Shown in pieces: positions 23,201-34,575 of a stretch of 64,000 nucleotides of DNA (within the stretch, counting starts at the first letter, position 1; every line of letters starts with the position of its first letter). Below the pieces are notes generated by a model. The model saw only the letters and a program-made list of their open reading frames with translations, was not told the DNA's origin and searched no databases. This DNA is from Blasia pusilla (lineage: Eukaryota; Marchantiophyta; Marchantiopsida; Blasiales). The translations under genes and the position numbers were made by a program. Location of the stretch: NCBI GenBank assembly GCA_050084515.1, contig CM114274.1, forward strand, positions 27,280,001 to 27,344,000, given 5' to 3'.

Positions 23201-25526
23201 CCAAGTTATTTGCTTCAGCTCCAAGCAGGCAGGCCCTAGCCATGTTCTGAACATTACTTTCAGCTCCGTGTCTAATGCTCGCAAGGATGCCAGATTTTGC
23301 TGTCTGCATCAAAATCAGTTAATCATCGTGAGCTCTTTTCCAGCAACATTGGAATTTATAAACGTTAAGAACTTTCTTATCATATTTTGTCTGGTTTAGT
23401 GCTGGCTTCACCATCTGCCCGAACTTATCTTTGATATGAATGACAAGTTTTACTTCTGGGCTTACACCAATTGATGCTAGTGTCCAATGTATAGCATAAA
23501 CCCTAGTACCCAAGAGGATCCAGAATACCCTCTGCCTCATTTGCACAGAATCCCATCTTTGTACTATCAACGGTTAGCACAATGCCTCTGATTGCCCTAA
23601 CCATGAACAGCGCACACAACTATCCTGCCAACTTTGTGCTGTCTCCAGGACTAAAAGCTGTTTGCTCCTGAGACAGGTGCACTATATTTGTAAGTCAGTC
23701 CATAATCACTCACAACGCAGCCACGTACTAATCAATGGTCACTATTTTTACTCTGTTCCTTGACATAATCTACAATTCTGTACAAGCGCTGCTGGTGCGA
23801 TCACCTACTCAATAGCTCTTAACAGGTCGGCACGGAGATCTACTAAAAACTTAAGGCCACCAGCCTGCCCATTCATTTGCTCAAACAGGCGAGCTGACAC
23901 AGGCATGAGTGCAGAGCGTAAATCATGCTCGGTCCGATAACGGGCATTCTCAACTCCATCGCTGTTCTCTTCATTTTCTGCGTACCAGTTCAAACAAAAA
24001 TCGTTATAAATTCAGGCCTTGCAATAGATCAACAATTCAAGTCAAGAGAAATGTGCGATCAGTACCTGCCAAGAAAAACTTAGCTAGTATAATTCTGGAT
24101 AAATTTATTTTTACCCCAAGTCACACCTGAATTCAAGCCTCTATAGTGGTTGATGAGATCATGGACCCGCTTCCTGTCGACTCCAAACTGTGTCGCAAGA
24201 ACTAGCAGTGCCCTCTGACGAGTCTCCCAATCAAGATTCAAATATTCCTAGGCACTCAAGTAAAATAATTCCAAATCAGCCCTAAATGCAAATATAAGGA
24301 GAGGAAAAAAAATTTGATTACTAAAGCAAATAGAAGTATACTATCATCCTGACGTCCTGTAGATGAATTGATCGATTAGAATCTAACTCCACGAACTGGA
24401 AAAATCAGACCTTACGATAGAGACCGGATTACCATTTATACTTTCTAGTCAGAAACACCATCACCAGTCCGTATAAGAACTGAGAACATACTTACCTCGC
24501 GCAGTTTATTGAGTGTCAAGTCAGGCATTTCAGTGATTTTCATTTGAATGGCGTCCCGAATCAGGTCCCGCACTTTTTCCAAAGCTCTGCATGAAAATAT
24601 GAACTTCCAGAAAGTTAATACTCGGACCTCAATGTGAGAAGCTCAGTGAAAACCTTTTGCAAGTGAATAGAAGAGTGTCCTGGTCTTTGTTGAAACCTCC
24701 AATGCTCACACCCGAGACTTTGCCCCCGAACAGCTAGCTTTCGTTCTAGGGTTTCTAAAAGCTGTTCCAGAAAAGGACCGAAGAAGTAAATACAGACCTT
24801 TTGGAATCATCCCATACAAATGTCGACGCATGAAAATTAGGAGTTCCATGAGGACTCTGTCCTTCAGGCTGCTGCATTTGCTGCCTGAAAAGCTTGTCGA
24901 CCTCAGGGTCGGTTTGCTTGGTGTTCTACAAACCAGAAACCAGCTCTTATCAAACGAGAATTGGTAATGTCGACCTCAGATCTGTTCACAACCGGGACCT
25001 TACATTTCACGGAATCCACTTGAAAGTTATCCCGCATGATCATATATTTGTACAAGTATATGTATCTACAAATCAGGATCTTTGCTCTGTCGAGAGGTTT
25101 AGTCTAAAACCCGCACCCGTAAACACACGTCCATCCCAAATAGAGGACTCCACCGTCTACCTCCCAAAGCAAGGACCATAGAGCTTCGCCTGACTATTTC
25201 CTTGCCTAAGGTAACACCAAATCATATCATATTCGATTCCATCGTTCCTCTGTGTTCGGATTGTTGGATAAACAGCCAAGCTTGACCCGTCAAGGGAAAC
25301 GTTTGCAAGACTACCCCATCAACCAGCCGATCCGACAACCCTCCACCACAACCTGCCTAGTTCGAGAGACGGTTTAGAGGATAAGCAGAGCAGGAAAGGA
25401 ACTTTGACACAAGGCGGATCCACTACTCACGTATGCAGGTAATGGATTCCGGCCCACCACATTCCCAACACTCATCCTCATCCTCATTAATTTCATCATC
25501 CTCTTGCACTTCATTGCAATTGCCAT
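20287..25526 (-). CDS. MCD: malonyl-CoA decarboxylase (15 exons, 545 aa)
   Basis: Decarboxylates malonyl-CoA to acetyl-CoA and CO2. CDS = complement(join(20287..20383, 20469..20554, 20785..20857, 21160..21288, 21564..21754, 22015..22098, 22234..22311, 22594..22652, 22953..23043, 23159..23303, 23809..23977, 24127..24247, 24496..24586, 24798..24925, 25431..25526)). Family blocks in order: RQRALLVLATQFGVDRKRV, GGLKFLVDLRADLL, SLRALDTELK, HPISNLYDLKRRLGVGRRC, GEPLVFIEVAL, AIFYSITSTQ, GIDLGNFLIKRV, TLSPIPGFLNWLL, EHEWVKSEEL, EKKRGRALD, NFHVRNGA and VERLNW. The SPIPG and NFH..NGA blocks are where the catalytic Ser and His of characterised MCDs lie. The protein ends in SRL, a type 1 peroxisomal signal. 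An upstream in-frame TAA supports the chosen ATG. Intron 6 (23044..23158) starts GC rather than GT. No defect is seen. Confidence 0.95.
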
Positions 25527-27240
25527 GTCTCCTTTTCGAAATTATACGTCATGTCAAAGAATAATTACCTGCTAGAGGCAACCCCACTTTTATGACTGAG
25601 GAACGCAAAGTCTGCAAGGTTGCGACTAATGCAAACAAAAACCATAAGCTCTCTTCCAGTCCCTTTAAAACAACTTCCCCTCTCGTCTCGCATTGAATGT
25701 TAAATTTCCCGAAGACTAGGTTAAACCGGTGAAGACCTTCTATTACAATTGATCATAAACACTCCGCCGATGACAACTACATTACCATAGCATGCATCTA
25801 TGGCAGTCTGAGATCACTAGTTCCCACGGCACTCATTTTGAGATATGTAGAGAAAACATCCGGAGACGCAAAACTGTACTCCACCGCGAAGGTTATTGTA
25901 CCGCGTCGCAGAAATTCCGCGATGTCTGGGAGTCACATTCTGAAGCTAGTGCCAATTTAGATAACGTTGAATTTAAGATTTGAAGATCGTAAAAAGGAGA
26001 GCTTCGATGCCAACATGGCCTTCATCAAGGTGTACGATCGACTATGATTCTCAGTCTGTGTATGGTTTTTCGAACGTCGAACGAAATCGCCTAATTTCGT
26101 AATCGAATTCGATATGAAATTTGGTCTACAGTATTTGGTGCTTCTTAGTACAAGAATACTTCAGGAATCCATTCTCGTTACGGTCATACAACAAGCTAGC
26201 GAATGAAGAGAGATGTGAGAGTCAAGCATCAGGGAATTTTGGAGACAGACCGTCTTCAATTGGCAAGCATACGAAAGTCACTAAAGCAGAACCAAGGCAT
26301 AGAAATCTCGCGAAACAAAGAAAGCAGCTTCTTACAGATTCCATCGAAGAGAAGCGAGCGAATTCCGCAGAAAAATTGGACCGCTGAGTTGGTTCAAGGA
26401 CAGAAAGTGCAATCAATTAACATCGAACGATAGGCAACACGTAGCCAGGTTCTCGTCTGCCTCAGAGTCAGAGGTGCCTCTTTCTCGGTAATTTATACAC
26501 ACTTCTCCACTCCATCTTTCTATTTCAATCAAACATAACCGGCAACGGCCGACCGGACCGCTCGGGCAATTCACAGTAATCTTCGTTGACCGCGATGCGC
26601 GCAATTCGCGGGATTAAGGAATAATCATTATTCACGCGCACCAAAATTTAATCTGCGGCACAGCCACAACACCAAGACAGGGCTTCCAAGTTCCAACGAG
26701 GGAACAAAACCATTTGCAACTCACCACAGGCCATCATTTATCCCCCGGTAAAGTAGATACGAATACTTATCACTGTTCCAATCGAAGACGTCATCAGAAC
26801 ATCATTCTCTTCTCCGTCCCGAGTCGTGTGCAGCAGCCGGTCCATTCTCCGGCTCTAGGACACCACAAACACAAACGAAAACGTTGAGGAAGCAACCTCA
26901 TTATTATCCTGCAACGAAACGCGCTGCGCGTACACTCTAGAGCCTGGAGCGTGGTGACAACGTGCCCAACCAGAATCAGCAGACCGGCGGGCGGGCTGCT
27001 TTCTCTCCTCCCGACTTCGGAGCTACAAGCTCATAAGTCGGGAGTGGCGCGGTCAGACGTAGGACACGTGGAGCAGGAACTCATGGACTCACGGGAAACA
27101 CGGATTCCTCCAAAACCAGTACTGCCGAAAAGACAAGAAACATCCACACAGTTCTACCGTTCTACCGAGTCACTGCCAATGAACGGGGAGATCCGGGGTT
27201 ATGAGTAATCGTAGCCGGCTAAAATAAAAAATTTCCGATT
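25527..27240 (-). promoter_or_regulatory. upstream region of the malonyl-CoA decarboxylase gene
   Basis: Probably contains the 5' UTR, possibly spliced, and the promoter. No coding exon could be joined to the ATG at 25526, which has an in-frame stop just upstream. Small ORFs on both strands match no family. The part from about 26500 to 27200 is more GC-rich, as expected near a promoter. Confidence 0.4.
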
Positions 27241-28045
27241 CAATCCAAACTCGTCGGGGAAAAACTGGCAGGTGTAGGGGGGATTTCTTTGTAAACGTAT
27301 CTGAAATCTAAATTTACCGGTCCGGGCTCTGGAACACCGGTTCTCGTGAAAAAACTCCCCGGACTATGGTCACTGCCCTATGGAGATGGGCAAAAGGTCT
27401 TGCCTTGTCTTTCGTGCCTTGGATCTGGCTTTTTTTTATTATTATTAGTAAGGTGCCGGAGGAAATTAAAAAAAGTCTAATCGGCCATTGAAGGAATCGT
27501 GTTCGATTCCTTCATGGAATAATATTATTAAATAATTGTTAAACGGGTGATTGTATAGACGAGGATAAAAACGACTAATTATGGCACACAAGTTTTATAA
27601 AAAAAATTACAATGTCAAAACGTTTTTAAATCAAACAAACATTCTCCAATAATAATATTTATCATTATTGGGATTATTGTTGCTGTTATGGAATCTAGAT
27701 GGGTCCCGCTTGGAATGGATGCCGAGAAGAGGACCTTTTCATCACTTTATGGAGGTTAATATTGGATTGGCATTTCTAATATTAAGAACTAGTGTATAAC
27801 CTATGCATGTATGACAAGTTCCAAAAAATATATGGATCCCAAAATATATTTTTGTTGTCATTTTTCAGGAAATCAAGAAAATTTTATATGTGTAAGGTGT
27901 TTGAAAATCAAGAAAATTTTACATATTAAACAAGAAAATTGGAAAATGCCAATGTAACACATTACATGATCAAAGTTTAGCTCCAAAATCGGTTATCGCA
28001 AAATCCATATGGGGGGATGGATTCTATAATCTTATTTTAGTTAGT
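27241..28045. other. AT-rich intergenic stretch
   Basis: No gene was recognised. The words at 27633-27655 (attctccaataataatat) resemble the 5' end of the mini-Helitron family, but the rest of that element is missing. Confidence 0.45.
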
Positions 28046-28363
28046 TGTCGTGCGTATATACATCGCTTCACAACATAAATCGTTGTCACCAAACATACAC
28101 AAACATATACGATCCATGCTAACTCATGGCATCCAAATAACAAGACAGAAATACCAAAATATTTCCAATAAATCGATCAAATATCATATCAAGCTCTCCA
28201 TGGTGTGCACTCTCTCTCATGTCAAACCAAATCCACTCTCTTAATGAAAGACTTGGGTTACACACACAAGGCAAGGAGGACCATAATTCCGTCACCTCAT
28301 GCCAAGAGGTTCAACAAAGAGAGAATGAGCTCTCAAACTCAATCAATCAATCAATCAATCAAT

Positions 28364-28436
<73 letters not shown>

Positions 28437-28879
28437 GTATACTCCCTTCCCTCTCCCAAGCCCTCTTCACGGTAATCTATGCTCGTAGGTCACCTCCTTG
28501 GCTCTAGACCTGTTATAGCACGTTAAGGGTCACTTCCCAACGTGGAAAGTCAACTATACAAAAAATGGTAACTTATCTAAAATAGTAAGTTCCTCAATAT
28601 GACTCCAAATGAACCAAAACGAAGGGGAAATTTGCTCTCGTACGTTACCAATGGCCTTAGCAAGTCATCCTCAACCTCTTGAGGCTGGCCTCAATATCTT
28701 TGAAAGCGCTCTACTAGATCTCATTGATCTATCCTAACGGACGTGATAGTTTTCGTGCACATACACATCACTACACAACATACATCGTTATCACTAAACA
28801 TACACACAAACATATGCGATCCCATGCCAACTCATGGCATCCAAAAAACGAGACGAGAAATACCAGAATATCTCCAATA
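28046..28879 (-). repeat. 3' LTR of the gypsy element (834 bp)
   Basis: Plus strand begins tgtcgtgcg and ends ctccaata (expected ...aaca); next to it lies a C6 run, the complement of a polypurine tract. The LTR has an internal layout R-L-R. A segment of about 120 bp at 28047-28168 recurs at about 28757-28879. The core between them (28169-28748) matches 39082-39612 and also contains an (AATC)n run and the TC microsatellite. The same R-L-R layout and LTR start next to a GGGG tract is seen at 48280-49005. Confidence 0.75.
28367..28433. repeat. (TC)n microsatellite inside the 3' LTR
   Basis: About 33 uninterrupted TC units, directly preceded by about seven AATC units (28340-28367). Confidence 0.98.
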
Positions 28880-28890
28880 GCCCCCCTAGC
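28880..28890 (-). other. polypurine tract
   Basis: The minus strand reads ctaggggggc immediately before the LTR start, the expected site for plus-strand priming. The related LTR at 48280 is preceded by ctagggga. Confidence 0.6.
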
Positions 28891-29060
28891 TGATGGTTAG
28901 GTCCCTCTAACTCCATATCGCCATCTATCTCTACCTACCATGATATACATCTCTTGGACGCTAAGAGCAAAAAGATCGGGTGCTCATGTGGTCTAATCGT
29001 TAGTCATCTTTTTGTCATCCATATCACAGACACAAGTGAGAATCTATAACTACCTACTCT

Positions 29061-29205
29061 ATGGATATATGAGGCACATCCATCGTCCCTGAGGAACCCT
29101 AGTGAGAGGTGGCGTCAGACATGCCATATGCTACCCTCTCGAACATCCATCACAGACTAGCGTAGTGGCTGCACCACAGGCGGAACCACAGTACATGCAT
29201 CGTAA
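29061..29205 (-). pseudogene. PHD finger at the C-terminus of the integrase polyprotein
   Basis: The minus-strand frame reads RCMYCGSACGAATTLVCDGC, then SRG-stop-HMACLTPP and RWMCLIYP. This is the Cys4-His-Cys3 layout of a PHD zinc finger: CX2C, CX2C (CDGC), HX2C, then WXC and a final Cys. Two lesions are visible: the usual Trp before His is a TAG stop, and the last Cys is Tyr. PHD fingers typically read the H3 tail. In many Ty3 elements this position holds a chromodomain that guides integration, so a targeting role is a reasonable inference. Confidence 0.75.
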
Positions 29206-30330
29206 GCTTGCATGCACTTCTGCTAAGCTTGGATCAACTTTATCATCAATGTTACGAAGGTGACATGGCGCACAATTACGCACATGCTCCTTCCAAACCA
29301 TACCATCGTGTCCCTCCAATAAGAGGACATCATATGGCAAAACCTCACACATCCTCGTGGTAGTGCGCCCTGCAATCACATCCAACGTTGTGAGTGCGGT
29401 CTGCTGCAAGTAGATATAGTCTCCCTAATGAAACCCCCATATAGTAGGTCAATAACCACCTCCCCAAATAGTCGCATACCTCAACGTATCCCGACACAAC
29501 GCAATCGTCAAGTTCTCAAACACCATGGACATCACTCTCCAAAACAACTCAGCCCTATGAGAACATGCTCGCATCCATACATCAGGGTCATCAAGGTTCA
29601 ACACCTCACCAACATCTCAAAAAATAGCCGTAGGTAAATCTAGCTCTCGGCCATAAAGTAGCAAGTACCGTGAGAAAGACGCTAAGGATATCTTCCTACT
29701 GAATCTGTATCTCATCGCCAACCATGACAACTGGAGGTCCCAATCTCCTAGGTGACCTCTCTGCAATCCATACTTGCGTAATCCTCTCTTCACTATCTAC
29801 ACAACCCTCTCCGCTAGTCCATCCGCCCAAGATGATTTCGCGAAGTGGTGCGGTGGTCGATCAGCTCCTGATCACACAAGGCTTGAAACTCCCCTCGAAA
29901 CTCTGTACCCGGGTCTATCAACACCTCAGTTGGTGTGCCGTAATGACTTAGCACTCAATCTAGGAAAGCATACGCTACTCCCTCACTCGCTTTGTCAAGC
30001 AATGCAAACAACTCTATCCACTTCAAGAAGTGTTAAACCATCACCAACACATAATGACTATGGCGGTCCGTCAAAGGTAAAGGTCCTGAAAAATCCAAAC
30101 TCCATCTAGAACCTAAATCCATGATCGGAAGTGGATGCAACTGTGGAGTCGGACCATTGAACGATGCTCGGACCTGATCACACACTATGCACTTGGCAAC
30201 AAACTGCTGAATGTCAGTCTGCATGCCTCGCCACCAACACTGTATCTGGAGCAAGTTGTATGTCCGCTGCACTCCAAAATGACCCAACTCCTCGTGGCTA
30301 TGACGCACCAAACGTGCTCTCTATGAAGGA
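29206..30330 (-). pseudogene. Ty3/gypsy integrase (degenerate)
   Basis: The HHCC zinc-binding region is intact (HSHEELGHFGVQRTYNLL followed by CWWRGM and CIVCDQVR, 30200-30311). The catalytic core shows the first Asp in WSLDFSGPL and the second in EVLIDPGTEF; the region expected to hold the third acidic residue is frame-shifted and broken by stops. After the core comes VLPYDVLLLEGHDGMVWKEH, a typical linker that leads straight into the PHD finger. Confidence 0.8.
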
Positions 30331-30597
30331 TGAGGCATTGCACATACTCTACCATCCTCCCAAACTCACAACTTGTCTCCACTCCCACCGGAACCGTCTG
30401 GCTCGCTGTAAGATATGATCCCGCTCTCTAGCACCCACTATGCTCGCGAAGCTACCAATACGCAGGTACTCCAAGACTACTCCATCGTCTTGAATATCTC
30501 GGCCACCTATCGTCTCCTCATTGGCCTCTGGATCTAAGGACTCTCCATCAAACCTCGCCTATCAAAGTCTCAACAATCTGGCTCTCCATAGCGAACA

Positions 30598-30845
30598 TCA
30601 AAAAACTTGGAGTTGCATCATTTTAATATCAATAAGAATATGATATGTGTTTGATATATTTATGATATCATTTATGTATTGAAAATTTTTCTCTAAAAAC
30701 TTTTGTGTATATAATTGGCATGGAAAGTTTATTGATATAAAAAATCAATATGAAACAATTTTTTAATTTATATCAAATCAATATGAAAGTTAGCGCTATC
30801 AGATTTCATGTTGAAATTATATCAAAGTTAGCACCCTCTAACTTT
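30598..30845. mobile_element. AT-rich insertion inside pol
   Basis: About 250 bp of very AT-rich sequence with repeated 'gatat' and 'atatcaaa' words separates integrase-related from RNase H-related sequence and carries no polyprotein similarity. It is probably a small non-autonomous insertion. Boundaries are approximate. Confidence 0.4.
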
Positions 30846-30879
30846 CGTGATGAACAAGCCCAAATAGACTGACGTGTGC

Positions 30880-31440
30880 CATCCTGACACTAACTCCTCA
30901 TCACTCTCTCCATGCCAACAAGCTCTAGTCGCATCTTGTTGACTCGGGCATGGGTCACGGCTCAAATTATCTGCATCTTGGTTGAGCATACCAGGTCTAT
31001 GTACCACTTGGAAGTCATACTCCTACAACAAAAGAGCACACCTCACAAGCTTCCCTTCAAGCTTGTCGGACTCCATCAACCACTTTAGTGGCCGATGGTC
31101 AGTAATGATGGTAAAGGGGTTGCCAAATAGATAATACCTGAAATGTGCGACAGACTACACTATAGCCAAGCACTCATCCTCATACGAGCTATACTTTGCC
31201 TCTACAACGTTATTCGAGCAACTAGCGTAAGCCACCACGAACTCTCTACCCTCATTGTCATGCTAGGTGAGCACGGCTCCAAGGCCCAACATACTCCAAT
31301 CGGTATGCAACTAGAAAGGACGCCCCTTGATTGGTCTCCTCGATATGGGCGCGGACGTCAATATGTCCTTGAGCAGCATAAGTGCTCTCTCCTACTCATC
31401 TCCCTAGTGCCACTCCTGATCCACCTCGGTTAGCAAGGTC
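30880..31440 (-). pseudogene. retrotransposon RNase H domain (degenerate)
   Basis: Minus-strand text includes HTDWSMLGLGAVLT, EFVVAYASCSNNVVEAKYSS, YEDECLAIV and FTIITDHRPLKWLMESDKLE, the standard Ty3 RNase H blocks, interrupted by several stops. Confidence 0.85.
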
Positions 31441-32250
31441 AACGGCTTTGCAATCGAAGTGAAACCCTTTACGTACCATCGATAGAAGTTTGCCAATCCT
31501 ATGAACGCATGAACTTGACTCATATCTGTAGGGCGTGGAATGCGTGAAGTAGCCTCGACCTTCGTCTATTGCACACCAAGGCCACTTAGGTATATGGTAT
31601 GACCTAGGTACTCAATCTAGTTGTAGAAGAACTTGCACTTGCCTGAATGTAGCTTCAGCCCATGTAATTGCAATCGTCAAAATACCTCCTCCAGATGTCG
31701 CTCATGCTCCTCAACCGTGGTGCTAAAGACTACGATGTCATCAATATAACACCTAGCTAAAATCCAGACCTACCAAGATCCTATCCATGACCCTCTGAAC
31801 CATGAGGATCCATGCCCCAAAATGTTGTCTTCTGCCTGTTCTTCAATATGATAGGCAGATGATGGTATCGGCTCGAAGATCTAACAAACTAAAGACCTTT
31901 GTGTGCCCAATAACATCAAAGATCTCCTCAGGGGTGGGCATGGGATACCTATTGGACTTCGTCTGTCGATTTATAGGTCGGTAATCTCCACACATCCGCC
32001 TATCCGTCTAGTTGCCATGCACATCCTTCTTGGCAAGCATGACAAGGGCAAATGCATAACTCTCCATGCGACATCTCCACTAGTCATGCTCCAACCAAGT
32101 TCTGGCTCCGACTCTAAATGAGGGCCCTCTCCATAACACTATACCTATAGGATCGTCGAAAGATCGGTGTGTCACTCCACAACTCAAATCCGATTCCTGG
32201 ATCCTTCAACGTACCCAAATCATGCATATTAAATGCAAAGTAGTTTCCTA
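31440..32250 (-). pseudogene. Ty3/gypsy reverse transcriptase (degenerate, internally deleted)
   Basis: Starts near FAFNMHDLGTLKDPG and SDTPIFRRSYRYSVMERALI. RYPMPTPEEIFD and VFSLLDLR follow in a shifted frame, then RCYIDDIVVFS with the catalytic YIDD intact near 31740, then HGLKLHSGKCKFFYN and EYLGHTIY. Sequence between the WGMD block and the block before YIDD is shortened, and stops and frameshifts are frequent. Confidence 0.85.
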
Positions 32251-32589
32251 TAACAGCTGAGGAACTGATTTATCCGACGTCCCTTTCCTCTTGTCAACTT
32301 AGGATCCATATCTGGCTCTCAAGTCTCCATCGTGACTACGGTAGGACTCTCCGACGCGGGTATTGGTGGTTGCTATGGTACAACCCTGTCTCGGACAACA
32401 TGACTCGACTGCTCCCCTATAGCTAACTATAAAATCTTATCTCCTCCACGTGTAGTACCCAAAACCACGCTTGATGTTGTGGTTATCATCTCCCAACATA
32501 TCTGCAAAATATCCCAAGAAGTCCAAGGGTGTCTCTCACGGTCACTCCTCGTGTGTCGATCTTCTCAAGTCTCGCCCCCAACTACTGCC

Positions 32590-33731
32590 TCAACCATCTC
32601 GATAGGCATGGGGCTCACCAACGCAACAGTTGTGATCTATCCCATCCTCAAACGTTATTTCCCAGCTACTCCTAAGCTGAAAATCCATGTCAAGCACTTC
32701 AGGTCCATCGCTTGGCCCAAGACATGTCGTCGTGATGCCTCTGATAATGACAATAATACCGTCACTCTTGGGAGAATCCCATTGCCGCTCTCGCTCATCT
32801 GTGTTGGGCTCCACCAATTGTTGTACATGGTCATCCCAAACCAAGCCAAACTCGGCCTCCTTGAATGCATAGGAAGCGGGAAAACTCATTAATGTGGGAA
32901 AGGCAACTTGTGGCATGCCAATCCTATTGACCATAGTCAACGGAGGTCGATCATCATGTCATATTGCCTGTGATCGAGGACCTAGATCCATAGTAGAATC
33001 GACCAAAAAATGGGAGGGACGCTCTATCCTCGCATACGCCCTCTACAAAACCTCATGTGGCACCAAGGTGGTCCACCAAAGACGCAGGCGATGTCCTCTT
33101 GAACCCACACTCGCCGCATCCAACAACCCTTCCGGGCCAATCCATGCGCGTACCTAATGTGCACTCGTCACCACACGGGATCTCGAATTGCCCAAAATTG
33201 GTACATTCTCCAGAATATATACTAGAGAATGGGACTGCAAGTGTCGCAAGATCCTCATCATCTCCCAAAATAATCTGGATGGAGTGTCAGCTAACCCGCT
33301 ACTTCATCCAGCACTCGATTGGCCCTGACACGGCCAACCCGCAATGACCAAGTCTATGGTCCCTACCCCCTCCAAGTCCTGCGTCCCCAACAATGAAATG
33401 TCCCTGGGTAGGGAATTTTGGTTCCCCTGAACGGTGGACGCGGACAACAAGTCGGGAAATGAGAGGCGTGACTGTGCCACATGGTGAAGTGAAGCGCGTC
33501 TCACAACATCATCAATCTCAACATACAAGTACTGCGGCACTCGCACTCCTCCCTGTAAAAAATAGGTAAGCAAGTGTTGATCCCTCCAAAGAGATCCAAC
33601 ACACAAATACCCTCATGTGGGTTGCGCCACACAATCGGGGTGGTTTCCAAAGGGGTCATAGTAGCACTCCTAGCTACCTCGGGTGCCTCTAACCTATCAC
33701 ACTCTGGTGCAAATGCTTGACTCCACGCCAT
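32590..33731 (-). pseudogene. DNMT3-type cytosine-5 DNA methyltransferase domain in the gypsy polyprotein
   Basis: Motifs in canonical order on the minus strand: motif I VLDLFGGINT with YLYVEIDDVVRRASLHH; motif IV IDLVIAGWPCQGQSSAG with the catalytic Cys present (about 33318-33341); motif VI YILENV (33201-33222); an AHxVRAWIGP...DAASVGSRGHR..LWWT region like motif VIII; then a long target-recognition-like part; PNTDERERQW; and GQAMDLKCLTWIFSLGVA as motif X (about 32665-32722). It follows the retropepsin in the same frame after one TAG. One base is missing in the poly-T run just after motif I compared with the copy at 43570, which shifts the frame; further TGA/TAG stops occur. Canonical order sets it apart from plant DRM enzymes, whose motifs are rearranged. 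Confidence 0.85.
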
Positions 33732-34460
33732 CTACACGTGCTCATCTGCCAAGCGTTGGAGCTCCTCACTCGAGCCCCACAGCAGAACCTCTCCTCCACG
33801 GAATGATGCGACTACCATAACACTCCTCTCCCTAGAAGTGTCAGGCGTGGGTGTGTCCTCTGTATTGACATGCCACTCAATCAAGTCACAAGGCAACGTG
33901 ATGGCATTGCTGAATGCTGCTAATATTCCCATCTCTCTTGGTCGTCGCTCGATCACTCCACTCGTGAATCGAACGGATAATGAGCTAAGTCGCCCATCAC
34001 CTGATTTCCATCCTGGTTTATAGGATGCTGACTCCTCCAAGTAATCCACGGAAAACTCCATCAGGTATAATACTGCTCCACCAACCAACACGTCATAGGA
34101 CTCGGCATCGATCACTATCACCTTGGCTCGCACCACGGACTCATCTGTAGGATATCCTGGGCAAATCCTCACCACGACCTCCTGTCGGGTGATGAACTGT
34201 GTGATACTTGCTCCATCCAAGGATATATGTATCCTAAATGGACAACGCTCCACATCGGCCATCCTCAGGCCCAAACCCGTGAATGCCGCCTTTCCCAACA
34301 TCAAGGGTTGCGCTCTTGAATCTAACAAGATACGATGTGGAAAAAACACTCTGCCTCTTGGACTAACCAAATGGAATACCTCTACCTGGTTATCCAGCAA
34401 CACAACACCAAGAGCAGCCATGGCACGCTCTATCGCGGGTCTAGCGGGCATCTCCGCCAT
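33732..34460 (-). pseudogene. retropepsin (aspartic protease) segment of the gypsy polyprotein
   Basis: A 242-codon open stretch. The active-site region reads ILLDSRAQPLMLGKAAFTGL, where D-S/T-G is expected; the Gly is Arg here and also in the fragment near 48090. The later block SYDVLVGGAVLY is typical of this family, followed by DYLEESASYKPGWKSGDGR. The open frame itself runs into the methyltransferase after a TAG. Confidence 0.8.
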
Positions 34461-34575
34461 CCTAGCAACCGCAACTTGTCATGAATCTGAGGTGGACGGC
34501 CCGAGCATCAGCTCGAAGGGCAGGTCCATCACCTCCTTTGCAATCACCTGTAGAATAACTCTACTATGTGTGTGA

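Noticed and set aside
23803-23812. Apparent in-frame TAG at the end of exon 5 of the malonyl-CoA decarboxylase gene (RAIE then stop)
   Set aside because: Using the donor GA|GTAGGT instead of TAG|GTGATC removes the stop, restores the phase with the acceptor at 23304-23306, and gives a join that matches the family in length. Exon 11 uses the same donor type.
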